Positions 5,578 through 6,969 of a stretch of DNA of 6,969 nucleotides are shown here, piece by piece; the stretch's first letter is position 1, and each line of letters starts with the position of its first letter. The notes below the pieces were generated by a model that saw only the letters and a program-made list of their open reading frames with translations, was not told the origin of the DNA and searched no databases. A program made the position numbers and the translations under genes. Source of the DNA: an uncultured Allomuricauda sp. (GTDB lineage Bacteria > Bacteroidota > Bacteroidia > Flavobacteriales > Flavobacteriaceae). The DNA lies in NCBI GenBank assembly GCA_937911965.1, contig CALDPL010000187.1:1-6969 (forward strand), read 5' to 3'.

Positions 5578-6903
5578 TCACTCTATGAAACCGACCCCGG
5601 CCGTAGTGTTGGTCCGGCTGTCGATCAGGATGAAGGAGCCGTTGGTCCTATGGTCCTTGAATCGGTCGTGGAAGATGGGTTTGTTCAATTTTAACCGCAA
5701 TCTGGCGATATCGTTCATTTGAAGGCTGTCCACCTGCTCCTCGATTCCGGAATAATCCGGATTGATCTTATGCTCAATGGCATCGACCTTGGCAAGGACC
5801 TTGTTCACCCCGTGTTGGACCACATACCTGCCCCCTAGGGTCAGGGGATCCGTGTCCATCCAGGAGACCGTCGCGGTCAATTCCTTGTCCATCCTGGGCA
5901 GGTCACCGGCCTTGACCAACATATCCCCCCGGCTCACATTGACCTCATCCTCCAAGGTGATGGTGACCGAGGAACGGCGGGGAGCGGTGCGGTAGGCCTT
6001 ATCGGCAAAATAGATGCCCTTGATCTTGGAGCGTGTCATCGAGGGCAGGACAACGATCTCGTCCCCTACCTTGAGTTCCCCTCCATAGACCTTGCCGGCA
6101 AATCCACGGAAATCGTGGAATTCCTCGGTCTTGGGCCGGATCACGTACTGCACCGGAAATCTCGGGGTCCCCTCATTGTACACATCCTTAAGGTCGAGTT
6201 CCTCCAAATGCTCCAAAAGGGTCTGTCCCCCGTACCAGGGCATGTTTTGGGAACGGTTCACCACATTGTCCCCCTTGAGCGCGCTCACCGGGATGAAGGT
6301 GATCTTCTGTTCCCTGTAGTCCCTCTTTTCCAAGAGTTTTCCAAAGTCGGCCCTGATGTCCTCAAAGACGTCCTGGGAGTAGCCCACAAGATCCATTTTA
6401 TTGATGGCCACGATAACATCCTTCACCCTCAAGAGGTTGTTGATGAAAAAGTGGCGGTTGGTCTGTTCAATGACCCCTTTGCGGGCATCGATCAGGATGA
6501 TCGCCGCCTGGGAGGTCGAGGCCCCGGTGACCATATTGCGGGTGTATTCCACATGGCCGGGGGTATCGGCTATGATATAGCTCTTGGAATCCGTTGAGAA
6601 ATAGATATGGGCCACATCGATGGTGATCCCCTGTTCCCGCTCAGCCGCCAGCCCATCGACCAGCAAGGCAAAATCCAGTCCTTCGCCCTGAGTGCCCACA
6701 GAGCGTGAGTCTGCCTCCAGCGCGGTCATCTGATCATCGAGAACGGCTCTCGAATCGTAGAGCAGGCGGCCGATCAGGGTCGACTTGCCGTCGTCGACCG
6801 ACCCGCAGGTGAGGAACCGCAGCAGCCCCTTGCCGGTCTGCTCGGCGAGCCAGGTGTCGAGAGCGGTGGTGGGTGCGGCAGGAATATTGGTCGCCATACT
6901 CAT
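5578..6903 (-). CDS. cysN: Sulfate adenylyltransferase subunit 1 (GTPase CysN), apparently chimeric 5' end
   Basis: With CysD, CysN couples GTP hydrolysis to synthesis of adenosine 5'-phosphosulfate from ATP and sulfate, the entry step of sulfate assimilation. The 441 residues show an EF-Tu-like GTPase: GSVDDGKS (34-41, P-loop), AEREQGITID (87-96, switch region), DTPGH (113-117), NKMD (168-171) and SALKGDN (207-213). Beta-barrel domains 2 and 3 follow to the C-terminus. There is no C-terminal APS-kinase (CysC) domain. Residues 1 to about 83-98 (TALDTWLAEQTGKGLLRFL, ALEADSRSVGTQGEGLDFAL) look sphingomonad-like and include an N-terminal extension of roughly 25 residues. From His99 (AHIYFSTDSKSYIIADTPGH) onward it looks flavobacterial. 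The true flavobacterial 5' end is probably missing from this contig. The start is ATG at 6903, or ATG at 6897; both lie in the suspect part. CysD, usually next to CysN, is not seen. Confidence 0.9.
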   Translation of the reverse strand: MSMATNIPAAPTTALDTWLAEQTGKGLLRFLTCGSVDDGKSTLIGRLLYDSRAVLDDQMTALEADSRSVGTQGEGLDFALLVDGLAAEREQGITIDVAHIYFSTDSKSYIIADTPGHVEYTRNMVTGASTSQAAIILIDARKGVIEQTNRHFFINNLLRVKDVIVAINKMDLVGYSQDVFEDIRADFGKLLEKRDYREQKITFIPVSALKGDNVVNRSQNMPWYGGQTLLEHLEELDLKDVYNEGTPRFPVQYVIRPKTEEFHDFRGFAGKVYGGELKVGDEIVVLPSMTRSKIKGIYFADKAYRTAPRRSSVTITLEDEVNVSRGDMLVKAGDLPRMDKELTATVSWMDTDPLTLGGRYVVQHGVNKVLAKVDAIEHKINPDYSGIEEQVDSLQMNDIARLRLKLNKPIFHDRFKDHRTNGSFILIDSRTNTTAGVGFIE

Positions 6904-6969
6904 GCGCCGGGATCCCCCCTCCCATCCTCCCCCACAAGGGGGGAGGTGCCAGCCAATAACTAAGACTCG
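6658..6969. other. Sphingomonad-like segment, likely foreign to the rest of the contig
   Basis: By eye this end is the most GC-rich part of the window. Its codon choice (for example runs such as GTCGACGACGGC on the coding strand) differs from the flavobacterial genes. The protein it encodes resembles alphaproteobacterial CysN/CysNC N-termini, and the untranslated 66 bases carry a C/G-rich hairpin. The change of character falls in the conserved GTPase block at 6610-6657, where two organisms' genes could share enough sequence for an assembler to join them. Confidence 0.7.
6926..6946. repeat. C/G-rich perfect hairpin upstream of cysN
   Basis: The arms CCTCCCCC (6926-6933) and GGGGGAGG (6939-6946) are exact reverse complements with a 5-base loop. 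I recall hairpins of this CTCCCC/GGGGAG type as common intergenic repeats in sphingomonad genomes. There is no T-run after the stem on the minus strand, so it is not a typical terminator. It supports an alphaproteobacterial origin of this end. Confidence 0.6.

Noticed and set aside
6960..6969. Possible last codons of a cysD gene (GAG TCT TAG on the minus strand)
   Set aside because: Two codons and a stop cannot identify a gene, and the sequence does not match the CysD C-terminus I would expect.

Overview
The window is a metagenome-style or mixed-culture contig. Most of it is an assimilatory sulfate-reduction (cysteine biosynthesis) gene cluster from a member of the Bacteroidota, probably a marine-type flavobacterium. 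The evidence is the siroheme reductase with a C-terminal HEPN domain, the CysN sequence from about residue 99 onward, a TAnnTTTG promoter box, and weak Shine-Dalgarno signals. All real genes are on the minus strand. I recognised families from the translated sequences by memory; no database search was run.

Layout, left to right. Bases 1-32 are an Illumina TruSeq read-2 adapter, not biology. Bases 33-1191 hold the first 386 codons of an AT-rich accessory gene, a Fic-family protein with an AbiEi-like winged-helix N-terminus. It is cut before its catalytic motif, and its apparent stop codon is made by the adapter. Upstream of it (1223-1326) are a Bacteroidota-type -7 box, three and three-quarter copies of a 24-bp direct repeat and one inverted repeat, which together look like an autoregulatory operator. 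Bases 1327-1500 show no gene. A strong rho-independent terminator (1501-1536) ends the sulfur operon.

The sulfur operon is transcribed from right to left: cysN (sulfate adenylyltransferase GTPase subunit), a sulfite/nitrite-type siroheme reductase fused to HEPN, cobA (uroporphyrinogen-III methyltransferase, for siroheme) and a ferredoxin-NADP reductase. They fit one pathway: CysN, with CysD which is not in the window, activates sulfate to APS. The siroheme reductase reduces sulfite to sulfide. CobA makes the siroheme precursor, and the reductase supplies electrons from NADPH through ferredoxin. The reductase and cobA overlap by 8 bp, and cobA is 16 bp from the last gene.

The right end is suspicious. 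The first ~83-98 codons of cysN and the 66 bases before them (about 6658-6969) look alphaproteobacterial (sphingomonad-like) in protein sequence, base composition and hairpin content, whereas the rest of cysN is flavobacterial. The switch lies within the conserved GTPase block at 6610-6657. A chimeric assembly across this block is the simplest explanation; real intragenic recombination is possible. I found no undescribed large system. The best biological leads are the repeat operator in front of the wHTH-Fic gene and the HEPN fusion on the siroheme reductase.
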